A stretch of 40,718 nucleotides of DNA from Oscillatoriales cyanobacterium PMM_0019 (GCA_949127975.1 CASBRB010000184.1:1-40718), one strand, 5' to 3'; positions 11,235 through 19,888 are shown, counted from the first letter of the stretch. The notes: a model not told the origin generated them from the sequence alone. Numbers and translations: made by a program.

Positions 11235-11552
11235 ATGACCGAAACAAATTCTACCCGTATTGTCCGTCGGGAACGAATATTTCCCGAAATCCAGTGGACA
11301 GAAGAACAATTTGCTCAATGGAAAGCAAAACAAGATGAGTTTTACCAGCGCTGCCAACCCATTTTCGAGCGATTTCAACCCGAACTAATTAAAACTCACT
11401 ACAATTGTTACATGGCAGTCGAGCCAGAAAACGGTGAGTTTTTTGTTGATAAAGATGAAATGACTGCTATTAAAATGTCACGCCAAAAATACCCAGAATG
11501 TCCCGTCTTTGTATTTAAAATTAACGAAACTGGAATTGCAGGAACAATATGA
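11235..11552 (+). CDS. Small conserved protein paired with a retropepsin-like protease
   Basis: The function is unknown. The 105-residue protein has a block IVRRERIFPEIQWTEEQ near the N-terminus, a helical middle, and a C-terminus with YNCYMAVEPENGEFFVDKDEM ending in KINETGIAGTI. The last four bases (ATGA) overlap the start of the aspartyl protease gene, so they are translationally coupled. I recall this pair side by side in other cyanobacteria, so they probably work together, possibly as a regulated protease or toxin-antitoxin-like module. ATG 11235 is preferred to the GTG at 11145 because known-looking sequence begins there; the ATG at 11151 is also possible. Confidence 0.8.
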   Translation: MTETNSTRIVRRERIFPEIQWTEEQFAQWKAKQDEFYQRCQPIFERFQPELIKTHYNCYMAVEPENGEFFVDKDEMTAIKMSRQKYPECPVFVFKINETGIAGTI

Positions 11553-11914
11553 TTGAGGGAAGGTTTGGTGATGGGGATGAGTTAATTTTTGAAATTGAAT
11601 TGATTGCATTTGATGGATTTGAATTACCAATTGATGCAGTTTTAGACACGGGATTTTCTGATTGGTTAGCTATTGATAAGCAGGATGTGGAGGGATTTAA
11701 TTGGGAATATTTAGGCGAACGAAGTATGCTGATGGCAAGGGGCGTATCTAACTTTGATATTTATGCTGGAAAAGTCAGAATTGATGATGAGGTGTTTGAT
11801 ATTCCTGTTTATTCAGGTGATGGAGTGCCTGAAGTTTTACTCGGTCGTCAATGGTTAAAAAATAAGCGGTTGGTTGTTGATATGCCATCAGGTATGTTGA
11901 CCTTGGGAGATTGA
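11549..11914 (+). CDS. Retropepsin-like (clan AA) aspartyl protease
   Basis: The 121-residue protein has the single active-site motif VLDTGFSDWLAI (Asp-Thr-Gly near residues 32-34), followed by beta-rich sequence and a C-terminal VLLGRQWLKNKRLVVD, the LLG-x-x-x-L block of clan AA. With one DTG per chain it must dimerise like retroviral proteases. It is fused by a 4-bp overlap to the gene before it. The natural substrate is unknown, and the small size rules out a secreted pepsin. The gene sits between unrelated housekeeping genes. Its codon use is T-rich and looks less biased to HIP1 sites than its neighbours. Confidence 0.85.
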   Translation: MIEGRFGDGDELIFEIELIAFDGFELPIDAVLDTGFSDWLAIDKQDVEGFNWEYLGERSMLMARGVSNFDIYAGKVRIDDEVFDIPVYSGDGVPEVLLGRQWLKNKRLVVDMPSGMLTLGD

Positions 11915-12095
11915 TTAAAATCCTTGGCTCATAGCTAAAGTCCTCAGCATCTCTTCCCGTCAACAAATTTTCAACGACACGTCGCAGTTTGTCTCCTTTG
12001 GGAATGCGACCTTGCTGGGGAATAAACTTTAGTTTCGGCATATTTTGCCCTAGGCATAACTTGAGAAAATCTTGCAGCTTAACCTTAAACGCCAT
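11775..12095 (-). CDS. Possible small gene or remnant opposite the protease 3' end
   Basis: The first 60 residues from ATG 12095 (MAFKVKLQDFLKLCLGQNMP, then LKFIPQQGRIPKGDKLRRVVENL) look like genuine protein and a Shine-Dalgarno-like GAGGGAG precedes the ATG. After about residue 66 the frame runs antisense through the aspartyl protease gene, so the C-terminus is dubious. It could be a truncated remnant whose 3' end was lost. I do not recognise the family. The track start (12116) is an alternative. Confidence 0.35.
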   Translation of the reverse strand: MAFKVKLQDFLKLCLGQNMPKLKFIPQQGRIPKGDKLRRVVENLLTGRDAEDFSYEPRILINLPRSTYLMAYQQPTAYFLTIDDRVKLQALHHLNKQEYQTPHHQF

Positions 12096-12149
12096 TTCAG
12101 TTTCTCCCTCAACCAAAATAGCGATCCTCCCTGAACTTTAAAACTCAAA

Positions 12150-12833
12150 ATGCGCGTGTTAGTCATAGAAGATGAACCAGGTATTGCTCAATTTGTTTGC
12201 CAAGGTCTAACTGAGGCTGGCTATGCTGTGGATATGGCATTGGATGGGGAACTAGGTTTATCTTACGCGCTGGCTGCTGAATACGACTTGATTGTGCTGG
12301 ACATTCTGCTACCTAGGTTAGGTGGTTTACAATTGTTGGAAAAGCTACGATCGCAAAGTATCAAGGCACCAGTGCTCTTGCTCACTGCCCTCGATGCAGT
12401 AGAACATCGAGTACGAGGTTTAGAAGCAGGCGCTGACGACTACCTAGTGAAGCCCTTCGCCTTCTCCGAATTGCTAGCTCGCATCCGAGCGTTACTGCGT
12501 CGCCCACCTTTGCAAGTAGACACGGTTCTGCGTGTAGGAGAATTGGAAATGGACACCGCCAAACGGGAAGTGCGTCGCGCTGGAAGCCTGATTGAACTTA
12601 GCCAGCGCGAGTTTGCCGTTTTAGAATACCTGATGCGGCACCCTAGTCAGGTACTTACTCGCACCCAGATTGCCGAACACGTCTGGAACTTCGACTTTTT
12701 TAATGAATCCAATGTAGTAGACGTTTATGTTGGCTATCTACGGCGCAAACTGGATAAAGGTTTTAACAAGTCAGTAATTCAAACCTTACGCGGCATGGGT
12801 TATAGGTTAAACCCAAATTTGTCAGATGTCTAA
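12150..12833 (+). CDS. OmpR/PhoB-family response regulator
   Basis: This is a 227-residue two-domain regulator. The receiver has acidic pocket residues Asp8-Glu9, the phosphoacceptor Asp51 (LIVLDILLPRLGG), Thr79 (LLLTALDA) and Lys101 (YLVKPF). The C-terminal winged helix (about 127-223) shows ELSQREFAVLEYLMRHP and the recognition helix region VVDVYVGYLRRKLD. It is likely phosphorylated by the kinase encoded immediately downstream, with which it shares an 8-bp overlap (stop TAA inside the kinase start region). It resembles RppA/NrsR-type regulators in domain order, but no nickel or other metal genes are nearby to name its target. Confidence 0.93.
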   Translation: MRVLVIEDEPGIAQFVCQGLTEAGYAVDMALDGELGLSYALAAEYDLIVLDILLPRLGGLQLLEKLRSQSIKAPVLLLTALDAVEHRVRGLEAGADDYLVKPFAFSELLARIRALLRRPPLQVDTVLRVGELEMDTAKREVRRAGSLIELSQREFAVLEYLMRHPSQVLTRTQIAEHVWNFDFFNESNVVDVYVGYLRRKLDKGFNKSVIQTLRGMGYRLNPNLSDV

Positions 12834-14226
12834 CCGTTGGTTGAACTGGGGAACTCTGCGCACGCGCTTGACAGTTTGGTACGTGCTAGTACTGGGGCTT
12901 ACTCTGCTGCTCTTTAGTGGTTACTTATATCTTAAGCTAAAGCATAGCTTACTGGTTGAAAGGCAAGCAGCTTTGCAAGTAGCATCCGCTCAAGCTAGAA
13001 CTTACTTCCAAGATTATGATGAAAACGAAAAACCCGCTTTCCCGAATACAGAAGAGTATCATAACACCGCCCGTCACCTGAGTCAGTCAGGTTTTGCTGT
13101 ACGCATTATTACCTCAAAGGGGAAAGTATTGGACGGCTTTGGAGAATACAGAGAGTTGCCTATTCAGTTACCAATACGGCTAGGCTATGTAACTCTACCT
13201 ACAAAGAAGCCCCAGTGGTATATTTATAGCCAACAAATTAAAGCCGACAATGGTACTATTATTAGCTGGCTACAGGTTGGGCTGTCTTTGGAGTCAGAGC
13301 AAAAAACTTTGTCCAGCTTCTCTAAGGAAATTATTCTGGGTTTGCCTCTAGTATTGTTTCTGGCTGCGCTAGGTGGACTATTCTTGTCCAACCAGGCGTT
13401 ACGTCCTATAAACAGAATTGTCCAAACTGCACAGTCAATTAGTGCTAACGATCTGAGCAGACGCATCAACTATAGAGGTGTAGCCGATGAAGTGGGAAGG
13501 CTAGCCATCACTTTTGACAGAATGCTCGATCGCTTACAAGACGCTTTCGATCGCGAACGACGTTTTATTGCCGATGCTTCTCACGAATTGCGCACCCCAA
13601 TGACTGCGATAAAGGGACGCATTGATGTGACTTTGAACAGAGTTCGTAGTCCTATTGAGTACGAAAACACTCTGCAAGCATTGCAACAGGAGGTCGATAG
13701 GGTGATTCGTCTGAGTACCGATTTACTATTTCTAGCTCGACTCGATCGAGGGCGTTTAAGCTGGCAAACAGAAACTCTAGATCTAGGCGAACTGTTGGCA
13801 ACAATTATAGAGCAATTACAACCACTAGCAGAGTTACGAAACATCCTCCTAAGTGCAGATATACAATCAGGTTTATCTATTAAAGGTGAGATCGACTACC
13901 TAATTAGGCTATTTTTGAACCTGCTGGACAACGCGATCAAATACACGCCGCCAGGGGGTAAAGTCAGAGTGCGGGTACAAGGTAAAGAAGCACAAGTATG
14001 GGTGGCGGTGAGCGATACTGGAGTGGGCATTGCACCAGAGCATTTGCCGCATTTATTCGATCGCTTTTACCGGGTGGAGACCTCTAGATCTCGGAATACG
14101 GGCGGTGCGGGGCTGGGACTAGCGATAGCCAAAGAAATTGCTCGATCGCATGGAGGTACTTTATCAGTCCAGAGCCAGATTGGGGTTGGCACTACCTTTA
14201 CTGTACAGCTACCACTGCAAAAGTAA
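12826..14226 (+). CDS. Membrane sensor histidine kinase
   Basis: The 466-residue partner of the preceding regulator has two membrane helices (about residues 15-37 and 165-187) flanking a small periplasmic sensor region of about 130 residues. A HAMP linker follows (ALRPINRIVQTAQSISANDLSRRI). The dimerisation domain carries the phosphoacceptor His253 in DASHELRTPMTAIKG. The ATPase domain has the N-box NLLDNAIKYTPPG, G1 DTGVGIAP and G2 GGAGLGLAIAKE. All catalytic boxes are intact. The signal is unknown. The periplasmic loop is hydrophilic and has no obvious metal-binding His cluster. The lipoprotein gene 230 bp downstream could be a target. Confidence 0.94.
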   Translation: MSNRWLNWGTLRTRLTVWYVLVLGLTLLLFSGYLYLKLKHSLLVERQAALQVASAQARTYFQDYDENEKPAFPNTEEYHNTARHLSQSGFAVRIITSKGKVLDGFGEYRELPIQLPIRLGYVTLPTKKPQWYIYSQQIKADNGTIISWLQVGLSLESEQKTLSSFSKEIILGLPLVLFLAALGGLFLSNQALRPINRIVQTAQSISANDLSRRINYRGVADEVGRLAITFDRMLDRLQDAFDRERRFIADASHELRTPMTAIKGRIDVTLNRVRSPIEYENTLQALQQEVDRVIRLSTDLLFLARLDRGRLSWQTETLDLGELLATIIEQLQPLAELRNILLSADIQSGLSIKGEIDYLIRLFLNLLDNAIKYTPPGGKVRVRVQGKEAQVWVAVSDTGVGIAPEHLPHLFDRFYRVETSRSRNTGGAGLGLAIAKEIARSHGGTLSVQSQIGVGTTFTVQLPLQK

Positions 14227-14296
14227 GAACATTCTTATTATTCTTTCACTGTCCTCATAATTTAGCCTGACAACATGAAAGTAGAGAGACTTATTC

Positions 14297-14410
14297 AGTA
14301 CTGTAGCACTGCCTCTATACATAGCGGTTTACCCTGAGCGCAGTCGAAGGGTTCGTAGGGGCAATCCCCCTGTGGTTGCCCCCTATATATGCCCAGCGTG
14401 CGTAAGTCCT
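14297..14410 (+). repeat. Inverted-repeat element copy with a nested palindrome
   Basis: The right end reads CGTGCGTAAGTCCT; the left end is degenerate (AGTACTGTAGCACTGCC aligns over 17 bases with AGGACTTACGCACTGCC of the 15261 copy). Compared with the 39484 copy, about 23 extra bases (ACCCTGAGCGCAGTCGAAGG plus flanking T) are inserted after GCGGTT. The inserted bases form their own hairpin (ACCCT...AGGGT), which is another common cyanobacterial repeat. It lies 48 bases before the lipoprotein start. Confidence 0.8.
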
Positions 14411-14458
14411 GTTATTGCTCTCCAAAACCAAAACTCATAAATGATGTAAAGGATAATT

Positions 14459-15250
14459 ATGACAAACCAAAAGAGCGGCAAAGCACAATCGGTAAAAAAG
14501 GGTGCAAACGTCAGAATCGCTACAACTATGTTGATAGGAGCAATAACTTTATTTGGAGTAAGTGCATGTTCGACAAGCGCAAAACCTACGGCTAATGCCT
14601 CTCAGGTAGCCACAGCTACAAGTCCTGTAACTACTGCGACTACGACTCAAACAGCAAAATCAACCACAAAAGTCGATGCTAACAAGGTGCCAACTTCAGT
14701 TAGTAATGTAGGCGAGTACGGTGAGAATATCTATGATGCGGCGAAGGCGAACGACTGGAAACAAGCCACAGCCAAACTCTCCTCCCTCAAGAAAGCTGCC
14801 AACGGACTAGACGCCGATATCAAGAATGAAGATCCTAACGAAGACAAACTCGATGATACCCTAGCTGCGCTTAACAAAGCCGTAGCAGCAAAAAATCAAC
14901 TAGCAACCATGCGCGAGGCTAACCGAGTAACGCTGCTGGCTACTAACTTGTCCGCACCATTCAATCCACCAGTGCCAGTACAGGTAAGTCTGCTAGACTA
15001 TTATGGTCGCCAGTTGGAAATTGGGGTGGCAGCAAATGACATCAACCAGCTACAAGCGACGGCTAAAGATATGCAAAAAACCTGGAGTGAATTGCGTCCT
15101 GCGATCGAATCTAAGGGAGCCTCACAAGAAGCGCAGAAATTCGACAAATTGGTTGCTCAGGTTCAGGCGGCTTCGTCACCTAAAGATTACAGCCGCCTCG
15201 CTACTACTGTACTCGATGAAGTAGACAATCTGGAAAAGGTCTTCAAATAG
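14459..15250 (+). CDS. Predicted lipoprotein
   Basis: The 263-residue protein has an N-terminal signal (positive residues, then IATTMLIGAITLFGVSAC) with a lipobox ending in GVSAC at residue 37, so it is probably a lipid-anchored, extracytoplasmic protein. A Thr/Ala/Ser-rich linker follows (about residues 40-85), then a helical domain with alternating Lys/Glu/Asp. The function is unknown. The helix-rich domain and the internal GVELEIGVAANDINQLQ-like wording resemble small cyanobacterial stress or copper-responsive lipoproteins, but nothing specific can be claimed. A good Shine-Dalgarno (AAAGGATAATT) precedes the ATG. It is flanked by copies of the same inverted-repeat element on both sides. 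Confidence 0.85.
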   Translation: MTNQKSGKAQSVKKGANVRIATTMLIGAITLFGVSACSTSAKPTANASQVATATSPVTTATTTQTAKSTTKVDANKVPTSVSNVGEYGENIYDAAKANDWKQATAKLSSLKKAANGLDADIKNEDPNEDKLDDTLAALNKAVAAKNQLATMREANRVTLLATNLSAPFNPPVPVQVSLLDYYGRQLEIGVAANDINQLQATAKDMQKTWSELRPAIESKGASQEAQKFDKLVAQVQAASSPKDYSRLATTVLDEVDNLEKVFK

Positions 15251-15260
15251 TAGTTTACAC

Positions 15261-15352
15261 AGGACTTACGCACTGCCTCTACATATAGCGGTGAGTAGGG
15301 GCAATCCCCTGCCGACCGTTGCCCCTACATATGCCCAGGCGACCTAAGTCCT
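15261..15352 (+). repeat. Inverted-repeat element copy, both ends present
   Basis: It opens with AGGACTTACGCA and closes with CCTAAGTCCT, 92 bp in total, with the core GTAGGGGCAATCCCCTGCCGACCGTTGCCCCTA. The 10 bases between the lipoprotein stop and the element are otherwise empty. It lies 70 bp before the vWA start codon. Confidence 0.85.
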
Positions 15353-15421
15353 ATTACAGCTTTTTCAGTTCAGAAAGTAGTAAGATCAAGGAAGACCCTT
15401 TCTGGTTGAGCTAGCTTTTAG

Positions 15422-16549
15422 GTGACATCTGCATTAGTTGCTCCAGGACAACCGCTTACCCCTCAACAAAAAACAGGCTTAGAGCTTGTCGCCCACCTAC
15501 CTTGGCAGGGTGGGCGTGATGTTGTATTAGCAATTGATGTGACGGAAAGTGTTGGACTCAATGATGAGGGACGCATCCGCTTACGTCAGATTGTCGAAGA
15601 TAGCCTTAACCCTGGAGATTCAGTGTACGTTGTTCCCTTTGCGTCGGATGTAGTTCTACCGGAGCAGGCATCGGATGTATATCTGGGAAAACAGATCGAA
15701 TTTCGCCGTAAAGATAAAGATAATATTGAAAAAATACTAAAAAATATTCCCTTAGCTCCTGATTTAAAGCAGCAAAACACCGATATTCAGAGAGCTGAAT
15801 TAACTATTTATCAAGGGCTGGCTCAGATAAATCAGAATCGCCTACAGGAGCATCAACCCATCAAGCAGCAGTCAGTTATTTGGGTTACAGATGCTCCTTT
15901 ATTTACTCTTTCGGGTTCGGAGTGGATTGAAACACCTGCCAATAGCCCATTTAGAGTAAAAGATTCTCCAGAAAGTCAACAGCGTCGGGCTTGGTTCGCA
16001 GCCTTGCCGATGACTAAGCGCGAACTAACCATTAACAACTACAAACTTACTGTAGTTGATATCGCCCCGACGGTGCAAGAGTTTTGTACTCCAGCACCCA
16101 GCGGTCAGGTACTATGTAAGGTGAATCCTTACCTATTTGGGCAGTTGTGGCCACCTGCGGCGATACTAGCCACAGGAGTAGCTGCGATCGGGTTTTTGCT
16201 GTGGCAGTGGATTAAACTGCAAAAGAAATGGCGGCTGATAGTAACTTTTGAAGAAAATGGAGATGAAAAAGAATGTCGCCCTTTGTCGTTTAATCAGCAG
16301 ATTGCTATTGGTGAAGCAGATTCCAGATGTATTGATGCGATCGATTCCCCTGGATCAGAAGTTAGAGCCTATTTAGCTCGTCAAGGCAATCAACTTTATC
16401 TAGTACCCAATAAATCAGCATCAGTACCAGTGGAATGGAGTGGCAAAGAAATAACTAAGCGGACTCGCTTAACAGGTACTATAATTAAACTGAATTGCCC
16501 AGACGAGAAACACCGTGACTTTTACATAGACATCAAAATTAAAAAATAG
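15422..16549 (+). CDS. von Willebrand A domain membrane protein (first gene of tubulin/motor operon)
   Basis: The 375-residue protein has an N-terminal vWA domain (about 30-190) with MIDAS motif DVTES at residues 39-43 (a variant of DxSxS) and a late WVTDAPL Asp. One membrane helix follows at about 243-264 (PPAAILATGVAAIGFLLWQW), flanked by KLQKKWR, and then a beta-rich C-terminal domain. By the positive-inside rule the C-terminal domain is cytosolic and the vWA part outside, with two Cys (EFCTPAPSGQVLCKV) just before the helix. No signal peptide precedes the vWA domain, and a stop codon lies directly before the GTG. The start is therefore suspect, or the gene is truncated. vWA domains bind partner proteins through Mg2+; the partner here is unknown. 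The next gene follows after 19 bp. Confidence 0.85.
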   Translation: MTSALVAPGQPLTPQQKTGLELVAHLPWQGGRDVVLAIDVTESVGLNDEGRIRLRQIVEDSLNPGDSVYVVPFASDVVLPEQASDVYLGKQIEFRRKDKDNIEKILKNIPLAPDLKQQNTDIQRAELTIYQGLAQINQNRLQEHQPIKQQSVIWVTDAPLFTLSGSEWIETPANSPFRVKDSPESQQRRAWFAALPMTKRELTINNYKLTVVDIAPTVQEFCTPAPSGQVLCKVNPYLFGQLWPPAAILATGVAAIGFLLWQWIKLQKKWRLIVTFEENGDEKECRPLSFNQQIAIGEADSRCIDAIDSPGSEVRAYLARQGNQLYLVPNKSASVPVEWSGKEITKRTRLTGTIIKLNCPDEKHRDFYIDIKIKK

Positions 16550-16568
16550 TTAGCTAGGAAGGTATAGA

Positions 16569-19500
16569 ATGTACAGTCAACACTCGGCAAATGAACGACA
16601 GTTTCAAGGGATTAACCGCACTATTTGTATAGGGTTAGGGGGTACAGGTCAAAATGTACTGATGCGTATTCGCCGACTGATTGTAGACCGTTATGGTAAT
16701 TTGAATAACCTGCCAGTTGTTAGTTTTGTTCACATTGACACCGACAAAGAAGCAACACAAGCTGTTAGTTTGCGTAGTGGGAACATCTATCGAGGAGTCG
16801 ATCTCGGACTTCAAGAAGCTGAAAGAGTCAACGCTACTATGACAGCTACAGAAGTGAGTAACTTAATTCAGGGATTAGAGCAATGTCGCTCTCATCATCA
16901 TCAACCCAGTCCCTATCAACATATTGCTCAATGGTTTCCGCCACAACTTTTACGAAATATTAAAGCAATAGAACAGGGGGCAAAGGGGATTAGACCTGTA
17001 GGAAGACTCGCTTTTTTTCACAACTATCTCAAAATTAAGACGGCTATTGAAGCAGCAGAGCAGCGTACCAAGGGGCACGAGCAAGAACTCATGCAAAAGT
17101 TTGGTTTAGTTGTCGATCCTGGGCTGAATATTTTTGTAGTTGGTTCCCTTTGTGGTGGTACAGGTAGTGGAACATTTCTGGACATGGCTTACAGCCTCAG
17201 GCATGCCTACCCTGGCGTACAAATCATCGGCTATCTAGTTATTAGTCCTGAGTTATATGGTAACACGCCTAATATGTGTGCCAATACTTATGCGGCTCTG
17301 ATGGAGCTTGAATATTACTCCAGCCCAGGCACACAATTTAATGCTTGTTACGATCAACGATATTTAATAGTTGTCCAGGAAAAACGTCCTCCTTTTGATT
17401 ATACGTACTTAGTTTCTAAGGATACTGAACAGGGTAAATATTCGATAGATAAACAAAGAAAACTTTGTAATGTCATTGCCCACAAGATAGCACTAGATTT
17501 TTCTGGAGAATTAGCTCCGGCGGTGAAGGGGATGAGAGATAATTTTGCCCAACATATGCTCCAAGAAGATGACCACCCTCGCCCCAACAGCCAGAGTTAT
17601 TTAACATTTGGGTTAGCTGCTATCTATTTCCCACGCGATCGAATTTCCCAAATTACCCTAAATTATATTAGTTGTAGACTGGTAGCATTTTGGTTACAGG
17701 GAGAAGGACAAAGCCCAGATTCAGAGAAATTATTAGAGCAGTTTTTGATTGAATCTCGCTGGCACAGTGATTTAGACCGCAAGGATGGGGTGCTCCAAAA
17801 AATAGAGGCAACAACTCTAGAATCAGATAAAACTTTCAACGGCATCATGAATACTTGGAGATCCAAGTTAGAGAGTGATGTCAATGAGTGCAAAACTAAG
17901 GACGATCGCTCTAGCATTATGCGCCAACTGCAAAGGGATTTGAAAGAGCAATTTCGCAAAACTCAGTTTGGGGAAACAGAAAATACTAGAGGTATCTGGA
18001 TCACCAAAATAGAGAGAAATCAGCGCCATCTGATCGAGCAATTGCAGATGGATATCAATAGATTTTTATCTGGATTACTCACACCAAGCAACCAATACTT
18101 CTCGATTACGAATGCCCGCAACTGGTTGGATGCTATGCAAACGGAGCTGCATAAGTATCAATATAAATTAGGGGAACAAGTCAAAACATTGAATCATGCC
18201 ATAAAATTAGAGGATTTGGAAAGAAAATGGGGAGAAATAGACAGAAGTATTCAAGATATTGAAGAAGAATTTAACTGGCCACTCCTGAATAACAAAAACA
18301 GCCGCGTCCAAGAACAAGCGAGAAAGGCAATCAAGGAGACAGATACCGCTATCAGGCATAATTTCAATTTGGTAGCAGCATTAGAAGCACTGGAAATCGT
18401 TAAGCATCTGCAACAGAATGTACAAGCACTGGCAAGTCAGTTAAGTAGCGTGAATCGGGTATTAGATGACTTAAAAAGCTACTACGAGAGAAACCAAAAT
18501 AACCTCAGACAATCAAATTTTGATGAGATGAGCGGTGAGGAAATATTCGATGAGTCAGACATAGAGAGCGGCTATAACTCATTGTTGCCAGAAAATGATT
18601 TCCGCGCCCAGATGATACAAATTTCTCAGTCAATTTTAGAACCAGATGGACAAGGGCGATCGCTAGTGATTTTGTTAGACGCCAATCGCAGCAGTCCCGA
18701 ACAGCTTCAAACCGACATTAATTTGACGGTAAGCCGTTTATTTGGCTCTCGTAGTGCGGGAATGATGCAGTCTGTGATTAAGCGCTTCAACGAAAAATAC
18801 TCGGCAGCCGCCCGCCCAGTACGGTTAGCGCAAATCCTGCGGGAAGCTGCGCCTTTACTGCCATTGGATATGAGCGATCGCTATTTTCATAATAACCCTG
18901 CTAAAAAAAGCCAGCTAGTAGGCTTCAAAGATACCAATGAGCCTGAAGTCAAACAATTTCAAACCCTGTTAACACGGAATTTAGGCATTCCAGACAATGT
19001 CCTCAAGCCAACTCAAGCCGAGGATGAAATATTAATCGTGAGTGAGTATGCTGGCTTTCCACTCAGGCTGATTAACGGCTTGCAGCAATTGAGAAACCAT
19101 TATAACCGTGAAAAACATAATACTGATAATACTTTGCTGCACAACGATCGTAACATTGTATTTACAGACATTATTCCGCCAGATGTCATCATCATGCAAA
19201 AGTTACAGGATATCTTCTATCCGTGTCTTGCTTTTAACTTGATTCAACAAAACCAGAAATCCCAGGATTTGGAATTTCAGTATTTTGACGAATTGCGAGA
19301 TACCTATCATACCGCATCCCTCAGTCCAGCTTGGAATCAAGCCTTAGATCAACTGGTAAAAAATGCAGATATGATAGCAGCTTTGGGGCAATTATTGGAA
19401 GGCGTTATTACCGAAATAGAAAGTCAACCTGCACGATGGCAGGGGTATTACTTGCCCAAATTGCGACAATTTGTGGAACAGGTTGATAATTTACCAGATG

Positions 19501-19838
19501 ATGACATCAATTATCTCTACCGCTCCAGGGTAGTTGGTACTCGTGGCACCGTTGATACTCCCGCCAAAGAGGGAGTAATCAATCGCTTCCTCCAACGAAT
19601 GCAAGAGCGATTCAACACCTTACCAGTACAAAATACTGCTCCACCAGCAATTATACAAGGTCAAAAAACTATCCCTGGTGAGTTAGTAGTCGATTTTCCT
19701 GTAGAGGCTGTTGACAACAGAACCAAACGGCAAATAGAACTGGAGCAGCTCAAACAGTATTTAGACAATGGAGTTGTCACTACCGAAGTGTACGAAAAAT
19801 TATCCAGAGACATCTTAAACAAATACCCTCTGCCATAA
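16569..19838 (+). CDS. Tubulin/FtsZ-like GTPase, 1089 residues
   Basis: The N-terminal GTPase fold shows the Rossmann-type loop ICIGLGGTGQN (residues 19-29) and the tubulin signature GGTGSGT at 196-202 (FVVGSLCGGTGSGTFLDMAY). It matches the 'tubulin-like' (Tubulin_2) family found in bacteria rather than FtsZ itself. From about residue 380 the sequence is a long helical and coiled-coil extension (many LEQ/KEL heptads). It ends in a further domain around 660-1089 without recognisable motifs; no NxDxxE synergy loop of FtsZ is evident, so polymerisation is not assured. A strong Shine-Dalgarno (AGGAAGGTATAG) sets the start. It follows the vWA gene by 19 bp, so it is very likely co-transcribed. Its role is inferred from its neighbours: a GTP-dependent filament or switch coupled to a membrane motor. 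Confidence 0.88.
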   Translation: MYSQHSANERQFQGINRTICIGLGGTGQNVLMRIRRLIVDRYGNLNNLPVVSFVHIDTDKEATQAVSLRSGNIYRGVDLGLQEAERVNATMTATEVSNLIQGLEQCRSHHHQPSPYQHIAQWFPPQLLRNIKAIEQGAKGIRPVGRLAFFHNYLKIKTAIEAAEQRTKGHEQELMQKFGLVVDPGLNIFVVGSLCGGTGSGTFLDMAYSLRHAYPGVQIIGYLVISPELYGNTPNMCANTYAALMELEYYSSPGTQFNACYDQRYLIVVQEKRPPFDYTYLVSKDTEQGKYSIDKQRKLCNVIAHKIALDFSGELAPAVKGMRDNFAQHMLQEDDHPRPNSQSYLTFGLAAIYFPRDRISQITLNYISCRLVAFWLQGEGQSPDSEKLLEQFLIESRWHSDLDRKDGVLQKIEATTLESDKTFNGIMNTWRSKLESDVNECKTKDDRSSIMRQLQRDLKEQFRKTQFGETENTRGIWITKIERNQRHLIEQLQMDINRFLSGLLTPSNQYFSITNARNWLDAMQTELHKYQYKLGEQVKTLNHAIKLEDLERKWGEIDRSIQDIEEEFNWPLLNNKNSRVQEQARKAIKETDTAIRHNFNLVAALEALEIVKHLQQNVQALASQLSSVNRVLDDLKSYYERNQNNLRQSNFDEMSGEEIFDESDIESGYNSLLPENDFRAQMIQISQSILEPDGQGRSLVILLDANRSSPEQLQTDINLTVSRLFGSRSAGMMQSVIKRFNEKYSAAARPVRLAQILREAAPLLPLDMSDRYFHNNPAKKSQLVGFKDTNEPEVKQFQTLLTRNLGIPDNVLKPTQAEDEILIVSEYAGFPLRLINGLQQLRNHYNREKHNTDNTLLHNDRNIVFTDIIPPDVIIMQKLQDIFYPCLAFNLIQQNQKSQDLEFQYFDELRDTYHTASLSPAWNQALDQLVKNADMIAALGQLLEGVITEIESQPARWQGYYLPKLRQFVEQVDNLPDDDINYLYRSRVVGTRGTVDTPAKEGVINRFLQRMQERFNTLPVQNTAPPAIIQGQKTIPGELVVDFPVEAVDNRTKRQIELEQLKQYLDNGVVTTEVYEKLSRDILNKYPLP

Positions 19839-19843
19839 ATATA

Positions 19844-19888
19844 GAACGTTGACGTTCATACCAGCTTGTAGGGTGGGCAGTGCCCACC
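19844..19888 (+). promoter_or_regulatory. Two small palindromes between the tubulin and motor genes
   Basis: GAACGTTGACGTTC (19844-19857) and GGTGGGCAGTGCCCACC (19872-19888) are perfect hairpins in the 95-base gap before the motor gene's ATG. The second is a common dispersed palindrome. They could attenuate or process the operon transcript and set unequal expression of the motor genes. No T-tract follows, so a full terminator is unlikely. Confidence 0.5.
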
